The notes under the pieces are model-generated. The model did no database searches. It was not told the DNA's origin and saw nothing but the letters and a program-made list of their open reading frames with translations. A stretch of 64,000 nt of DNA from assembly GCA_015179125.1 (NCBI GenBank), contig WHVA01000285.1:81251-145250 (forward strand). Direction: 5' to 3'. This document shows, in pieces, positions 30,912 to 43,734 of this stretch; position 1 is the stretch's first letter; every line of letters starts with the position of its first letter. Both the position numbers and the translations under genes were made by a program. The stretch is from Gautieria morchelliformis. Lineage: Eukaryota; Basidiomycota; Agaricomycetes; Gomphales; Gomphaceae.

Positions 30912-33871
30912 ATGACCCCTTCTACTGTCTCTGTGCACCGTTGCCGGTTTGTAGATTACAACCCCACTGCTATCACAGCAATCGCCTTCCCTCCATTGCC
31001 TCTCCCACCAGTGAAAGGTAAAGCAAAGGAAACGGGAGCCTCTCCCCAAAATTTTGGCGTATTAGCAGCCGGTCGCGCAAATGGCAACATAGAACTACTT
31101 GAATGGAGTGGGATAGACCGCCAAGCCCAAGCATCGCAAGCTTGGGTAGCAAAAAAGGTGGGCGAGCCAAGTTAGGTTTTTTGAGAAATTCTATTGAACC
31201 CGGCATGGTAGGTTTTACCAGGCCCAGTGCCTTCCAAAGTCGATAGCCTGGTTTTCACCTTACGTTCGAGGAGATGCGATTTCTATGATGTTCCACAACT
31301 GAAAGACCTCCGCCTTTTCAGTGCTGGCGGTGGAAGTGAAATTTTGGAATGGGATCTTGAAAGCGGAGGTATCGTCGTAAGTCTCTCCCTTTTTTCTTGT
31401 TTGAAGGCAGCACGTTTAGCTACTATAGCGCTCCATCTCTTCGCAAGGGGGCTCCGTCTGGTCCATGGCCGCCAATCCTTCTTCTACATTACTTGCTTTA
31501 GGGTGCGAGGACGGGTCTGTCCGAATAATCTCGCTGGGTGACGACAGTCTGACGCCTCATCGCCGCTTCGATCGGGTCAAGTCACGACTACTATGCATTG
31601 CATGGGGCCCACCTATGAAGAAAATTCCTCCTCGTCGTGAAGCGGGAGAGGATTCCTCGGAAGAAGACGAAGATGATGGATGGACAGACACATGGCTTGT
31701 CGCTGGATGTTCGGATAGCAGCCTGCGAAAGTTTGATATCTCCTCTGGACGTGTTCTGGATAGGATGACAACCGATAAAGCAAGGGGCGAGAGGACTCTT
31801 GTTTGGTCCATTGGCGTATTAGGGTAAGTTTCCACTTGTATTCTCGGATAATAATGACTTTAGAGGAAGCGATGGAACTATTATATCCGGGGATTCACTA
31901 GGATCTGTAAAATTCTGGGATTCGAGCACGTGCACCCTACTTCAAAGTTTTCAGACGCACGGAGCGGATGTGTTATGTCTGGCAATTGGGCCTGTATGTG
32001 GTTTTTGTGGCGACAGCCTATTTCTTGTCCCATATTTAGGTTTTATTCACAGGGAGGGAAGTCTGTATACACGTCGGGAGTGGACCAGAAAGTGTGTCAA
32101 TTCTCCAAGGTACCCATTGCGACAGCCCCCGGCAATCTATCGACAGCTACCTCGTTTCACAGCAAGTGGGTGCACACTACTTCCCGACGGCTCCACTCTC
32201 ATGACGTACGCTGTATCGGGATCTGGCCCCCTTATGTTCCCCTCATCTCCAACCATCGTTTGCCAGCTTTGTTGTCCAGGACTGCTGCCCCCATACTAGT
32301 GTCCGGTGGCTTGGATATGTCGCTCGTCATTTGCCCATGTGCATTACCCTCCCCGGATCTAGACGCTGTTAACCCGTTAAGGTCCGGTATTGTTTCCACC
32401 TTCGAAGATGCGTATCACCAACGTCTGCCGTATACGACTGGGATGTCGCCTAGTGTCCAAGTAGCACGCGAGGCCAAACTCGTGTTATGTCGACGAGACA
32501 CAGGCCTTACCATTTGGAAAATCAAAAAGAACGCCAGTCCCGGGGAAGTTGGGCTCACAGATCTCGAGGCATCTGTAAATGACCAGGGGGATGGCTGGGA
32601 AAAACTAGTGGATATGCAGTTGAAAACACGCACTAATCTGGTTGCATGTGCTATTGCAGACGATGGAAGTTGGGTATCCGCGTCCGATCTTTACGAGACA
32701 AAGCTCTTCCGCCTCATTCACGTTAAAGTAAGGGTGCTTGATTATTCCTGAGAATTCAAACCGCTAATTTGCTGTTCAGAATGAGGTTCGACCTAAGCGG
32801 GTTAAGCTTGCAGGTGAAGCAGGCTTTACTGCTGCAGGGGCCACTTCCCTGCTGTTCACCAGCGATTCTTCGAAATTGATCGTTGGTGCTTGTATGGGAA
32901 GTTCGCTTGTCATGGTTGTTGACCTCAAAGGAGAGAGCAACAATAGCCCTCGGGTATTGCGGAGTTTTGAGCAACACCGTATGCGAGATGTCGTCGTCGG
33001 TGGGAATACGAACAGAGCGATGAAAAACCTTCCGGGATCTTTCGACGCCAACGGGGAGGTTCATCACTCGGAAGATGAATCATCTGAGGGAATTGGCGAG
33101 ATGACACACTTGCATTCATTCAGCGCACCCTCAGTGGCATCCACGATCACCTGCATGGCCACTAGCATGGATGGGCAGTGGTTAGCTTCGGCCGACACGC
33201 GTCACCGTATCCACGTATTCAATCTTGATTCTGTCCAGGTACTCATTTCGTCTTTTGTCACGTCCTCGTCGCTCATAAGGCCTCACTGATAGCATCACTG
33301 CGCTTTGCCTACATTTCCGCATGCGGTCGCATCACTGTCGTTCGATCCGGGCTCACCAGGTACTCTCATCGTTGGCCTCGTGAACAATACTCTTCAGGTA
33401 TTTGACGTCGAGGCGCGACAATTTCCCGAGTGGTCATATTCTCTATCACAAACGTCCTCGTCCCCATTCAGTCATCTACATGACCCTTTACTCGGAATCT
33501 GTTTCGATCCTGACCTCACATCAGGGTTCGATGCGGACGTCGGCCGGCGGGCACTCCTTTGGGGATCCAGTTGGATGTGCAAGGTGAAACTGGGAGCACC
33601 TTGGGGTTCAAGTAGCTCCTCAAAAAAAAGACGCAGAGAGAGCAGAAGGCTCTCGTTGGCGGCTGATGCTGAGACCCAAAAGGGTGCCGATACGAACCCC
33701 GTTAGCTGGAATGCTGAGAATGATCCTAATTTCCGTCTTGTGACACGATATCGGCCCCTGCTACTGGTGGAATATCTGGGACCAGGCGAGCTCTTGGTGG
33801 TGGAACGACCACTGGTAGACCTTCTTAGCACCTTACCTCCGGCGTACTTCAAGGCCACGTATGGCTCATAG
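30912..33871 (+). CDS. UTP4: U3 snoRNP / t-UTP WD40 protein Utp4 (Cirhin)
   Basis: Nucleolar WD-repeat protein of the small-subunit processome that supports rDNA transcription and early 18S processing. The start at 30912 gives MTPSTVSVHRCRFVDYNPTA, then AITAIAFPP and FGVLAAGRANGNIELLEWSG. Repeats follow: LKDLRLFSAGGGSEILEWDL, WSMAANPSSTLLALGCEDGS, DTWLVAGCSDSSLRKFDISS, GTIISGDSLGSVKFWDSSTC and KSVYTSGVDQKVCQFSKV. The opening and this repeat set match Utp4 as I know it. An acidic loop (EDSSEEDEDD) interrupts a repeat, which is usual. A second, more diverged propeller follows, and the end reads LLVEYLGPGELLVVERPLVD and PPAYFKATYGS. Several introns interrupt it (for example near 31180, 31380, 31825, 31995, 32730 and 33240). 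Confidence 0.88.
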
Positions 33872-34126
33872 CGGTGTATTGGTACATAAGGTTTGTGCCC
33901 GAACAGTGTCTTTACTTCAGTTCACCATTACTTCCGTAATTGATTGCCTGCATATATTGGTTGATTCTGATTAAAAGACAAAAATGATTAATTGGCGCTT
34001 GATCACGAAAGGCACTCGCCTCTGAGTTACAGATTATATACCCAAGTTCAAAGTTCAACTGTATTGGGCTCAATAAGCAATCATACATCACAGAGAGCTT
34101 ACCTTGCGGTAATAAAATGACAAATA
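33872..34126. other. convergent 3' intergenic space
   Basis: 255 bp, A/T-rich, between the stop codons of UTP4 and the RBR ligase gene. No feature recognised. Confidence 0.4.
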
Positions 34127-35888
34127 CTAAGTGTCAAGGTCTTCCCATGCGATCCACCGATCCTCTTCCTGGTCATGCTGGTCGAAAAGCTTGGAATAAC
34201 ACGGTTGACCAGGGGTGTTAAAATGTCGGTAGGGGTTTGAAGGCTCGAGTTTGGCGCCGCAGCGGTAGCAGAAATGTTGACTAGCCAGGGAAGGTCGACA
34301 ACCCATGAGTATTAAAATTGACTACGTGTGAACTCACCGGCATTTCGAGCAAGTCATCTAACCACCAACTTCAGCACAATAAAGTAGTCATCAAAAAAAA
34401 AACATACATGGTTGCACCCCGCATTCTTTTGCTGAGGAAAGACTTTATGTAATTTCATGAGCGGTAAGAACAGTGACAAACTTACGACATGGACTTGACA
34501 ACCAGGACAGCTGCAAGTCGTCTTTCAAATAAGTTGAGATAAGAGTAAATAACAAACGGTCGTACGTCATAGTTTCCTTCTCCATCCATGTTCGGTTTAA
34601 CTGTTCCTCCCGGAACTTGGCTACCAGTTTCAAAACATTGGCCTTTCCATGTCGCTTTTCGATAGTTGACCGCTCTGTAGAACCCTCTGGGTACTGAAGA
34701 TACATTTGAACAAATTCAGCTGTTGTAAGGAGGGAGCACGAGGTATGTGGACCATGCCACGCGCGACGGCAATACATGCAGAACGCAAAGCCGCATTCGC
34801 ATAATCTGAGACGATCCCACTCCGATGGGCGACCGTCTTCTGCAGGTGATGGGGGTAAGACTGGTTGTTGGCAGGAGACCACTGGGCAGTGAATAATCGT
34901 TGGATCTTATCATACTTGAACATGCGCATATATACACCCGGAAGCAGTAGCTTCGTACCTTGTTCCACCTCCCGCTTTCGCAGGAGTAGCTGCCATCGTA
35001 CGACTTCCTCGGCCGATACGACAGCTTTAACATCCTCGGTAGACGCCTGTCTATCCTCTTTAACGCAGTTGGGATCAGGACAACCAACTCGCGCGACATC
35101 GCCCTCCTTGATGCAATGCCCCCAGAAACTGCCTAAGCAGTCACGACAGGCGACATGAGAACAGGGTGATAGAGAAATGCAGCGGGTTCCAGGAAGCCGA
35201 TTGAGACATATAGGACAGCTGTGAGTTGCGGCTCGGAAATGGGCGTCAAGGACAGACGCATTGTGCGCGGCGAGGGTTAACCAGAGGACCCGTGGCGTTG
35301 AACTTGCAAGACTGCACAGCAATCACTACAGTGTTAACAGTACAAGTCAGAATAACTATGGTTTGACATTACTTGATGGATGTTGGACTCGAATATAGGA
35401 ATGAGAGGAGTTCTCCGTTCCGTATGTGATCCATCCATATACCAAGCACATTTTCCTTGTCCCATAATGCAAATAGCCTGTTCTCGAGTATTTTGAGGGT
35501 ATCAGCAGAGAGCCAATCATGGAGAGATTCCAGCGAATGGATGATAGGTGGTTGTTCGAGAGGATATGTGGGCGGGAGAAGCAACTTCAGAAGAAGTGGT
35601 GGGAGATGAGATACACTGACGGTATACACTATGTTCGCGCTATTATGTTCCACGATGTGGACTGGAGTAGGCTCTGGCAGCTGAACGGCAACTTGGAGAA
35701 CGAATTGCTCGCCGTATTCTGGCCGCTCGGATGGCAAAAAATCAGGATACGTAGACTGTAAATGATGATATCGGATGCATCTAATAAGCTCAGCCAGTAT
35801 GGAGAAAACTGTTCACCTGTAGAGCCAGCCACTCTTGTTCCTGCGATTCTCTACATGATTCAGAGCACAATTCGTCAGAGGGAGCCAT
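34127..35888 (-). CDS. ITT1: RWD-RBR E3 ubiquitin ligase, ITT1/RNF14-like
   Basis: The start at 35888 gives MAPSDELCSESCRESQEQEW; an intron leads to STYPDFLPSERPEYGEQF, the RWD domain with its YP motif. RING1 is THSCPICLNRLPGTR ... CSHVACRDCLGSFW ... GCPDPNC. The IBR includes CPVVSCQQPVLPP and LCECGFAFCMYCRRAWHGPH. RING2 spans four exons: CSCPGCQVHV, QQKNAGCNH, MTCSKC and QHFCYRCGAKLEPSNPYRHF. The Cys in AGCNHMTC is at the position of the catalytic cysteine that accepts ubiquitin in RBR ligases, and it is present. The last exon ends DRWIAWEDLDT. RWD-RBR proteins of this type include yeast Itt1 and human RNF14, linked to translation termination and to clearing stalled factors. Divergent from URB2 with 90 bp between starts. 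Confidence 0.9.
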
Positions 35889-35978
35889 TACGTCCCAACC
35901 ATTACATAATACTACAGTACAAAGTCGATAAGTAGACGCGATAGACGCCGAAACTGCCCTCGAAGGAAATTGTCATAC

Positions 35979-38900
35979 ATGGTCCAAACCCATGATTCTG
36001 AGGACTATCTGCACTCATCGCAGTCGTTCGTTCGTGCGCTCAAGTCGAGCACAGATCCTCCTCGCGAAAATGGGCCTACTAAGATTCAGATTGCCCGCAT
36101 GGGATGGGATTCACGCACTCTTTACGTGCCTCGCAAGGCTGGCTTGATCGTGGAGTGGATGTTCACTAGGTTTCATAAGGAAAAATCGCGTAGGGGGTGC
36201 GCGATAAATGTTCAATTACTTGAGCGCACTCTTGACTGACCTGTCTAAGTCACGAGAATCCTTTGCTTGACATTGATCACTGGTCTTTACTTGCTGATAT
36301 TGTCACCTGTCCAGGTGACACTCAAATCGAACCTATCATTTCCCAGACCTCAATTCCGACTCTGGTCGCCTCGTTTATCGGATTGTATCCCACTATTCCT
36401 GCCGATACACGCAGCCGCCTTCTTAGTCCTCTCCTCCAAGCCCTCGGCGTTTTTTGGCCTATTGCAATGCAGCGAGTAGGTTTGGACGCATTAGCTGAAT
36501 GTCTTTGGCCATCACTCGCAGTCACAGATCAGCTTAGCAACGATGTCGACACCGATGGCTTGGTCGGTATACTCACCATCGTGCTTACTGGGTATCACAC
36601 TGCGTTTGAAAATGCAAATTCTGCTGCTCGGAAAAAGGTTAGCAAGCCAGCAGCATGACATGATCACCCTATAGGTCTAATTTCTTCAGGCATATACCGC
36701 AATCTCTCAGCACCAGCTTATTCCATGGCTGAGCGCTTTGCATTGTGTTTCATCCACGCATCCTCTGCATCGTCTCTTATATTCCGTTGGCACAGACATA
36801 CTTTACAATCCAGATTCCCTTCGCGCTTTTCTAGAAACTAACCCCAATTCAAAAGCCAATAGTGACATTTATGCTACTCTTTTTGGCACTTCCACAGCAC
36901 ATGACCGAACAACCCAGACTTCCCTGCGTAGGCTGCTTCCAGATCTCTACAGAGACTATATTCTAGCTCTACACAAGCACCGTTCTTCCCTGTTCGCATG
37001 GACCCCCGTAGGGCAACAAACACGTGAAAGTATTCGTCTTGCGGCTCTGCGCTTTGGAGTCGAATGTTTGGGATGGCTAAAGGAGACAGAAGGAGAGGAA
37101 ATACTGGAATCGATTTGGGAAGCAACGGTAGAGATCTTACGACTGACGGAGAAAGAGGCGCTTTTTGATATCACTGAGAACGGCGCTCACATCTCAAGGT
37201 TGAAAAAGGTAGCTGAAGATGCTCTCAAACATTTGGATTGTGCATGGGATGGTGTGTTCACACTTGTTGAAACCGCCATTTTTGACTCAATTTTTATATT
37301 TTATGTCATTGAGACTCGCAGTCTCCGCTGGCCACACTTGCATTAGACGTGTTCTCCTGCCTTCAGCGTATACATCCTGAGCTCAGTGTCGAGTTCATTC
37401 CACCCATATTGAACCGCCTCGTAACGGTACGCTCACGCACTTTGCTTTCTCTTCTTGCCAAATAACTAGTTATAAGGCTTCGCCTGCACTTGATCGCCCT
37501 GTGTGGACCTTCCTCAGCCAGCTCACGTCTTACCATTCCAAGACTCGGACGTTACATACCCTTATATCGCTCCTGCTCTCTGCATTAACCGCCTCCTTCC
37601 CTTTTCTTCACTCCGCTGATCCACGGGCCACTTATATCATGTGTGCACGCTCACCACTTTTGTCCTTGACATTCATGGATGAGCTCACCACTGCCCTCCG
37701 CACATATGTCACACCCGGACAGGCGGACGATATTGTGCGATCGGTCGAGGCGGCATTGGAAAGCTTCCTTTGCCTCCGAGAGGCTTCCCAAGAGCCAGAG
37801 CGGAAGCGTCGAAAAGTGGGCTCGAATGACGAGAATGCCCTCCAAGTCAGCGGAAACAGAGACACTAGTCAGTGTGTCATCAAGTTTGCACTTGTGGTCC
37901 GCTTGGGGACGACTACGCTAAGGACAGTATTACGCAAGAGGGCGGGTAAGGACGCGATGGAAAGGGCGAAAACATGCTTGTCAAATCTGGATGCACTGAT
38001 CTCGAGGTCATTACGCACTATCTTCCATTCAGAGGGTGCAGCCGGTGATCCGAATGCCATGATCCGAAGAAAGCGATCGCGATCGGAACATGTCGATGAC
38101 TCTCAGTGGACGCGTCAATGCCAGGGTTCGACTGTTTTAAGGTTGTGGTATGAACTATTTGCAGGGAGTGACCCAGCATGGAGGACCATAGACGCGGGGG
38201 AGAGTTGGGTTGCCACTGCGACTTTAGATCAACTGAGCGACGCATTTAACACTTGCATGGATCAAGACGAATTCCCTGAACTACACGTGGAAATTGTAAG
38301 TCACGATAATGAGTGTCGAGGGTAACTGACATCATATGCTAGGGTCGCGTACTATTTTTCCGTAGAGCTACGTATGGTCCAGAGTTAGACAGGAAAGAGT
38401 GGCTAGCATATGACACCATTTTGGGCTATGTCGAGGCGAACCTTCTCGTGGGCGACACATGTCCGGCGAACTCGGATTCAACCCAATCTCGTTCACCTTA
38501 TATCACCAGACAACAGAGTGCCCTTGCACTGTGGCGCTTGATGTTAGAGCGGCATTTATCAATCATAGAGTGAGTTTGGTTATCCTGCCGATAAAGAGCA
38601 CTTGACTGAACCTTTATCATAGTCTGCACGCATCCCAGCAGCAGCTTGATCGCTTCGCCCGTCTGATGATTAGGGTTCAAGTCGATCTGCTCCGTAGTGG
38701 ACAAGACCAACCTCCATCTGCAGCACTTATCTTGCAGCGCGCGTTTACTTCTGCAAGTTTTTGGGAGTGTGGTAACTTCCGATGTGAGTGACTGCGGTCA
38801 GTTTGGATCGAGTTGTATACCGACTTTGCCGACGCGCTGCTTTAGTGAGGATGCTCTCGGCCTTGGACAAGCAGACGTCTGTGCTCGGATCAGTGGACGC

Positions 38901-41215
38901 TCAAAAATGGTTGTCCGCTGTTAGCGCTGAGTCGAGCAGTTCCTTCGATGCACTCTCCAATGCAGGCAATGTGTCATTAGTTGACGTCGAAGCTGGACTA
39001 GGCGTATATAGTTTACTCCACCGCTTCCCACCTGAATACCTCTCGAGGGCTTCTAGAGTAGACCTGGCCACAAAAGCTCTGAATGCAGACATCCTTATCC
39101 GAGGGTTCAGTCCCAATAATGACCCCACTTCGCAAGGCAACGTCGAATGGAGAGCCATCTTACGCTCTTTCATTGTCAAAGTGGCAAAGCAATCCCCAAT
39201 GAAATTAATTGAAGATATGGTTAGTCCACATTTGCAATATTTTAACACCGCTTTGTTCAAGAAGGTAACTCAAGGCATCAAGTCCTGAATGGATGGCATA
39301 TCTCACCCTTTCGAAATATGGACCTACCGAGCCCAGTCTGGTATATACTCAAGCTACTCTAGATCTATTGTTTTTCATTCAAGCGTACGCTATCATTTTG
39401 ACCTTTGCGATGCGCTCCCTCATAATAAATGCCAGTTCGGCAACACGGGACGCTATCAGAACAGAGGGAGCCTTGCTTATCAATGTGCTAAACCACTTCT
39501 TACAATGTAGCCCATATTCCAGTGGGTATATGGGTAGCCAGCCATTGGCCCATCGCTCCCTACTACAATTTATCAACATGCTTGTGCGAGAATCCAACGT
39601 GCCCAGGTAATTTCACGATGTGTAATAACGAATACGACATCTATTTACGACAGATCCTAGCTTCCAGGAATCTGTGCTATCACTGATCCGACAATTGTGT
39701 CTTAACCTCGAAGCACCGCTGATATCAGCAATCGAGACGATGCTCGGTCAGCCTACAGCTGCTGACTTTCTTGCTTCAGAGTGGATAATCGATGCCTGGC
39801 AGGCTCTTCTCTCTCTCAGACATCGATTTTCAATACGTCGGTATCCCTCATTAGGACTACTACAGCATACTAAAATGCTCACACAGCGCCACCTGTGGAA
39901 AGATATGGCCAAAGGCTTCTGGTTGAAGCAACGCGTATTATAGGCTCTAGTACCTCTGAGGCGCTTCTCATTCCCGACAAATTTCGCGCGGCCATGCTCT
40001 CCCTTCTAGTTACAGAAGGCCAATTATTACCAAAATTTGACTGTCGGTCTGTGTTGAGTATTACGGCAGCATACCTCCACTTGACCTTGCCGAATATACA
40101 TGGTCAGTGATACATCCTTCGATCTGCTTCGCTCAAGTTATGATTAACCCTCATTAGAGACTGCCTGTGATATTCCTATCAGCCGTGCCAGCGAATCATT
40201 TTCTGTTGCACAGTATGAATGTGCGTTGGGCCTTGTGGAAGAAGGGTTGAAGGATAGTCCCGGAGACCAACCCCAGCTCATTACGCTGATGCGTTTGTCA
40301 ACTCTTTTCATGCGGGAACCCCCCGAGCGTAAGCATACTTGCGAGGCGGTTATAGAGAAGAACTCTAACATGCCGAACAGGGACTTCTAAACTCTCACAT
40401 GAGCATGTGTCACGATGCCTACGAATATTTTTGGATCGTCCGGTATTCATGGACTGTTCATCAAAACTCACCATGAAAATCGTGGACTTCGTCCAGTTTC
40501 AGTGCACCGAACGAGTAAGATTCATTCCCTGATTGACAGACGTTTTCTAACATGTTCCTGAAAGGCTGCGTCGCTCAATGCCTTAGATGTCGCCTGCATA
40601 TTATCTATCGTGTCCAAATTATTAGTGGGATCCACGGACCACGAAGAGCGTTCATCCCCTTATATTTTCCAAACAATCGTTACCGTCCTGAGTGCCCTAG
40701 TTCGGTTGCGTCGAGATCTGCTGGCCCCTCTCTTACCCCAGCTGTGCGTGGTCTTGCGACAGCTTATTTTCTTGATCCGGGGGGTTCGCCCACTTCTCGG
40801 TATCAAGCAATATCGCATCGTCGCAGATACTTTTCCGAAGTGGATCTACCCCATGGATACCCTCAAAGAAGCGGAGGCGGGATCATTGGGACGTCTCTTG
40901 ACAGCCTTTACCACAAAATCTTTCGTTCGCAGCCACAATAGCGATTTGCAGAAAGCGGATTCGTTGGCCCGGCCTTTCGTCCGACACGCTCCCTATGTCC
41001 TATTATCCTATCTTGAAATCATGAACGACCCTCTGAGTGTGTTGTCCGTCAGCATTCGACGCGAGCTAGAGCCTGGTCTTTTTGCATTATGCACCATGAT
41101 GGGAGAGTACGGGCGGGACACGCTAATGGTTCAGTCTTTGGACGTCGGGGGCAAAGCAGTGCTTAAATCACTTTGGAAAGAATATGACAAGCAGAAATAC
41201 ATCGGTAGAGGCTGA
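35979..41215 (+). CDS. URB2: ribosome-biogenesis protein Urb2/Npa2
   Basis: Large helical-repeat nucleolar protein acting in 60S pre-ribosome assembly. The start at 35979 gives MVQTHDSEDYLHSSQSFVRA. More than ten exons encode a long, mostly helical, weakly conserved body (for example IDHWSLLADIVTCPGDTQIE, LRRLLPDLYRDYILALHKHR, LGVYSLLHRFPPEYLSR). The C-terminal exon carries the diagnostic end: SLARPFVRHAPYVLLSYLEI, RRELEPGLFALCTMMGEYGR and GKAVLKSLWKEYDKQKYIGR. This matches the Urb2/Npa2 C-terminal domain pattern HAPYLL.(D/E)Y ... L.PGLY.L ... FK.LY..Y. A basic KRSRSEH patch lies near 38070 and an ERKRRKV patch near 37800; both could be nuclear localisation signals. Splice sites in 38600-40600 are only partly resolved. 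Stop at 41213-41215, 25 bp from the threonine aldolase stop. Confidence 0.82.
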
Positions 41216-41240
41216 ACTGTATTTATGGACGGCTTCGTTA

Positions 41241-42842
41241 TCATGTCTTGGGCTTACCCCGGACTCTAACGTATACGTCCCTGTAGTCGGTGCTAGGTCT
41301 GTCGGCTCCCCCTTCTACAGGGGGTTCTTCGGTTGACCCGTTTGGTTGTATCGCCTTTTTCTCATCAGCCATATTCTTGAGGAGATTTATGAAATCATCA
41401 ACAGCTTCGGGACTCGTCTGGATATGCACGACCAGTCGGGATCCACCAACTTTAATAGGATCGGGTAGGAGGGCAGCCCGTTCCATTATCTCCATGTAAT
41501 CCAGTCCGATGGGGGTCGGGTTGTAGAAGACCTGCAGGTCAACTACTAAGCATATGCAAGCAGATTCGAGGTAAGAAACCTTTACCATGCACGTCTCCGC
41601 CGGAGAGGTAATGCCAACCCCTATATCTTGAAGGCCTTGTTCGAGTTTTCTTGTTAAGTCGTGTACGCCTGGCAAGAGCTCGAAGTTATGTGTAAGAGCA
41701 TATGCTGCGGCACCAGCTAAAATGCCAGTCTGACGCATACCCCCTCCAAAAAGTTTCCTGAGCCATCGCGCGCGGGAAATGAATTCAGTGCTTCCGACAA
41801 GGCATGAACCTACAGGTGCGCCTACGTTATGAGACGCAGGATGAGTACGTAAACACGCATTGAGGAAGCAGTCCAAACCTAGGCCTTTGCTGAAACAGCA
41901 GCTGATAGAATCGAAAGGGTCACAAAGTTCTGAAAGTGATGTTCCTGTCTCTGCAGCGACGTGCCAGATACGGGCGCCATCCAAGTGCATACGGATGCCT
42001 TCTGACCTGGCCAGTTCAGATATCTTGAGAATCTCATCCTGAGGGATTATACACCCAAGGATGGTATTTTCTAATGCAATTACCCGAGTTGGAGCACTGT
42101 GTGACCTTTAACAGGTGAACAGACGAGGTTACACCAGATCACCAACAAATGGACATCAGAGCCTGTTATAACATGTTTCTCAACATCCAACAATGTTAAA
42201 TGGTGACCTGTTTCTGAGGTAAGGCTTGACCGACCGATTGGAACTGTAAAACCTACCGTTGGAGGGAATAACAGCTGTGACAGCAGCTTGAGAGTGATAC
42301 GCGGCCCCCCCAGCCTCATAGCTTGGGGATACCATCAGACACAACATACACTTGCTCTGGAGTTTCACTTGCCTATTGATATGGGAGCGGATATCACACA
42401 AGACCGAATGTGGAGGTTGCGTGAGATGTGCTCGGAGAGCAATCTGGTTTGACATAGACCCAGACGGGACGAAAAGAGCGGCTTCTTTGCCAAATAATCG
42501 AGCAACGTGACTCTCCAGGTGCAGTGTCGAAGGTTCTTCATAAACGTCGTCACCTAGCGAGGCCAACGTTGCGTAGGCGTACATTTCCTTGGTAGGGACT
42601 AAATAAATGCAAGGTTACAGGTCCAGAAATGGATACCCTTTCAAAATATAATAGCAATACCCGTTACTGTATCAGCTGGAATTCGTTTGTAAGACGACAT
42701 CAAGCAAGGAACACAGGAGGAGCTCACAAATAAAACTTCTGGAGACAGCGTGGGCCATTGCCTCAGTGTCCACAGGTCGAAGGTTGACATCGACCTTGAC
42801 TTGTTGCGCAATCTTGTCTCTCGCAGTTTGAAGACTGGGCAT
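41241..42842 (-). CDS. GLY1: low-specificity L-threonine aldolase
   Basis: PLP enzyme that splits threonine to glycine and acetaldehyde. The likely start at 42842 gives MPSLQTARDKIAQQVKVDVN, and EAMAHAVSRSFI joins across an intron to SDTVT, then to VPTKEMYAYATLASLGDDVY and LFGKEAALFVPSGSMSNQIA. Further exons give APTRVIALENTILG, MHLDGARIWHVAAETG (the Asp that binds the pyridine nitrogen), and FSKGLG joined over a 54-bp in-frame intron to APVGSCLVGS, containing the Schiff-base lysine. MRQTGILAGAAAYAL and a C-terminal small domain follow (DPIKVGGSRLVVHIQTSPEA). The 54-bp intron has no stop and would otherwise insert 18 residues next to the catalytic lysine. Divergent from the small zinc protein gene with 136 bp between starts. 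Confidence 0.9.
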
Positions 42843-42978
42843 ACTAGCTTGAGAGTGAGTGGAAACAAACACTAATGTACTTCTCAGACTCACCATGTCT
42901 ATATTATGACCGAACGGCAGCCGGCTCTGAGATTTCCACTCCGCTTTGAGACTGACCTGACCTGATACCGACTTACAC

Positions 42979-43371
42979 ATGGGAAACGTATGTGTTCAAA
43001 TGGGACATATTCGGTTCACCTCTTCCCTTTTAACTCGTTTTATAGGGTGCCAAAGCTCAACAGAAACGAGAACGAGCAGGAAAGGGTGGCCCTAAGGAAG
43101 CCAAGAGCTCGTTGAAAGTCAACGAGCAGGCCAGAAATATACAGTGCACAGTCTGCAAGCAAACGTTCGTGAGTATATGTTTCACTGTAGTTTGTATATT
43201 GTTTACATACGATGTCGTAGTTGGTGACCACGCGACAGCCAGCGTAAGTTTGGACTCAAGCAATCACTTGATGTTGTATTTACAAGACTTCCCTCCAGCC
43301 TTGAGGAGCATGCATCCAACCGACACTCGAAGACCCTTGATGTTTGTTTCCCTACCTTTGGGAAAGCATAA
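42979..43371 (+). CDS. small zinc-binding protein, At2g23090/4F5-like
   Basis: Four exons. ATGGGAAAC (42979) gives MGN; an intron with donor gtatgt leads to GAKAQQKRERAGKGGPKEAK and SSLKVNEQARNIQCTVCKQT. Then come LVTTRQPA and LEEHASNRHSKTLDVCFPTF, ending GKA at 43369-43371. The basic 4F5-like N-terminus followed by a single C-x2-C ... H-x4-H zinc knuckle and the DVCFPTF end is the conserved pattern of these roughly 75-residue eukaryotic proteins. Their molecular role is unknown. Both phase junctions hold when the exons are joined. Confidence 0.88.
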
Positions 43372-43734
43372 CTCAGCATCCCGTTATCGTTCATACCTGG
43401 GCTAGTGGCACCGACTTGCGACATAGAAACGCGCTGCTTTAACGCACGCAGTATGGATTTTTCTTTAGCTGCTCTAGAATGTTGTCGTTTGTTCTGGTGA
43501 GGATTGTTGTTACATGTTAGCCTTGCATGGCGATTACAGTCTAGACGTTTGAGTTCTGGGGCCATCCCTCAATTTCTTCGCTGGTATACCATGCATGGTA
43601 GAATTTCTCTGAGGACAGTCATTGCAATCGCTGCTGGCTTCGCTGGGGCAATGTATCAGTGTGGCATAACGCCACAGCACCATGTGCATATCAATGTCCT
43701 TTGATGTCCTATGGAAGCTCGACCCCCACAGGAA
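43372..43734. other. intergenic region
   Basis: 363 bp between the convergent zinc-protein and Nudix genes. Overlapping short frames on both strands show no recognisable domain. Confidence 0.35.
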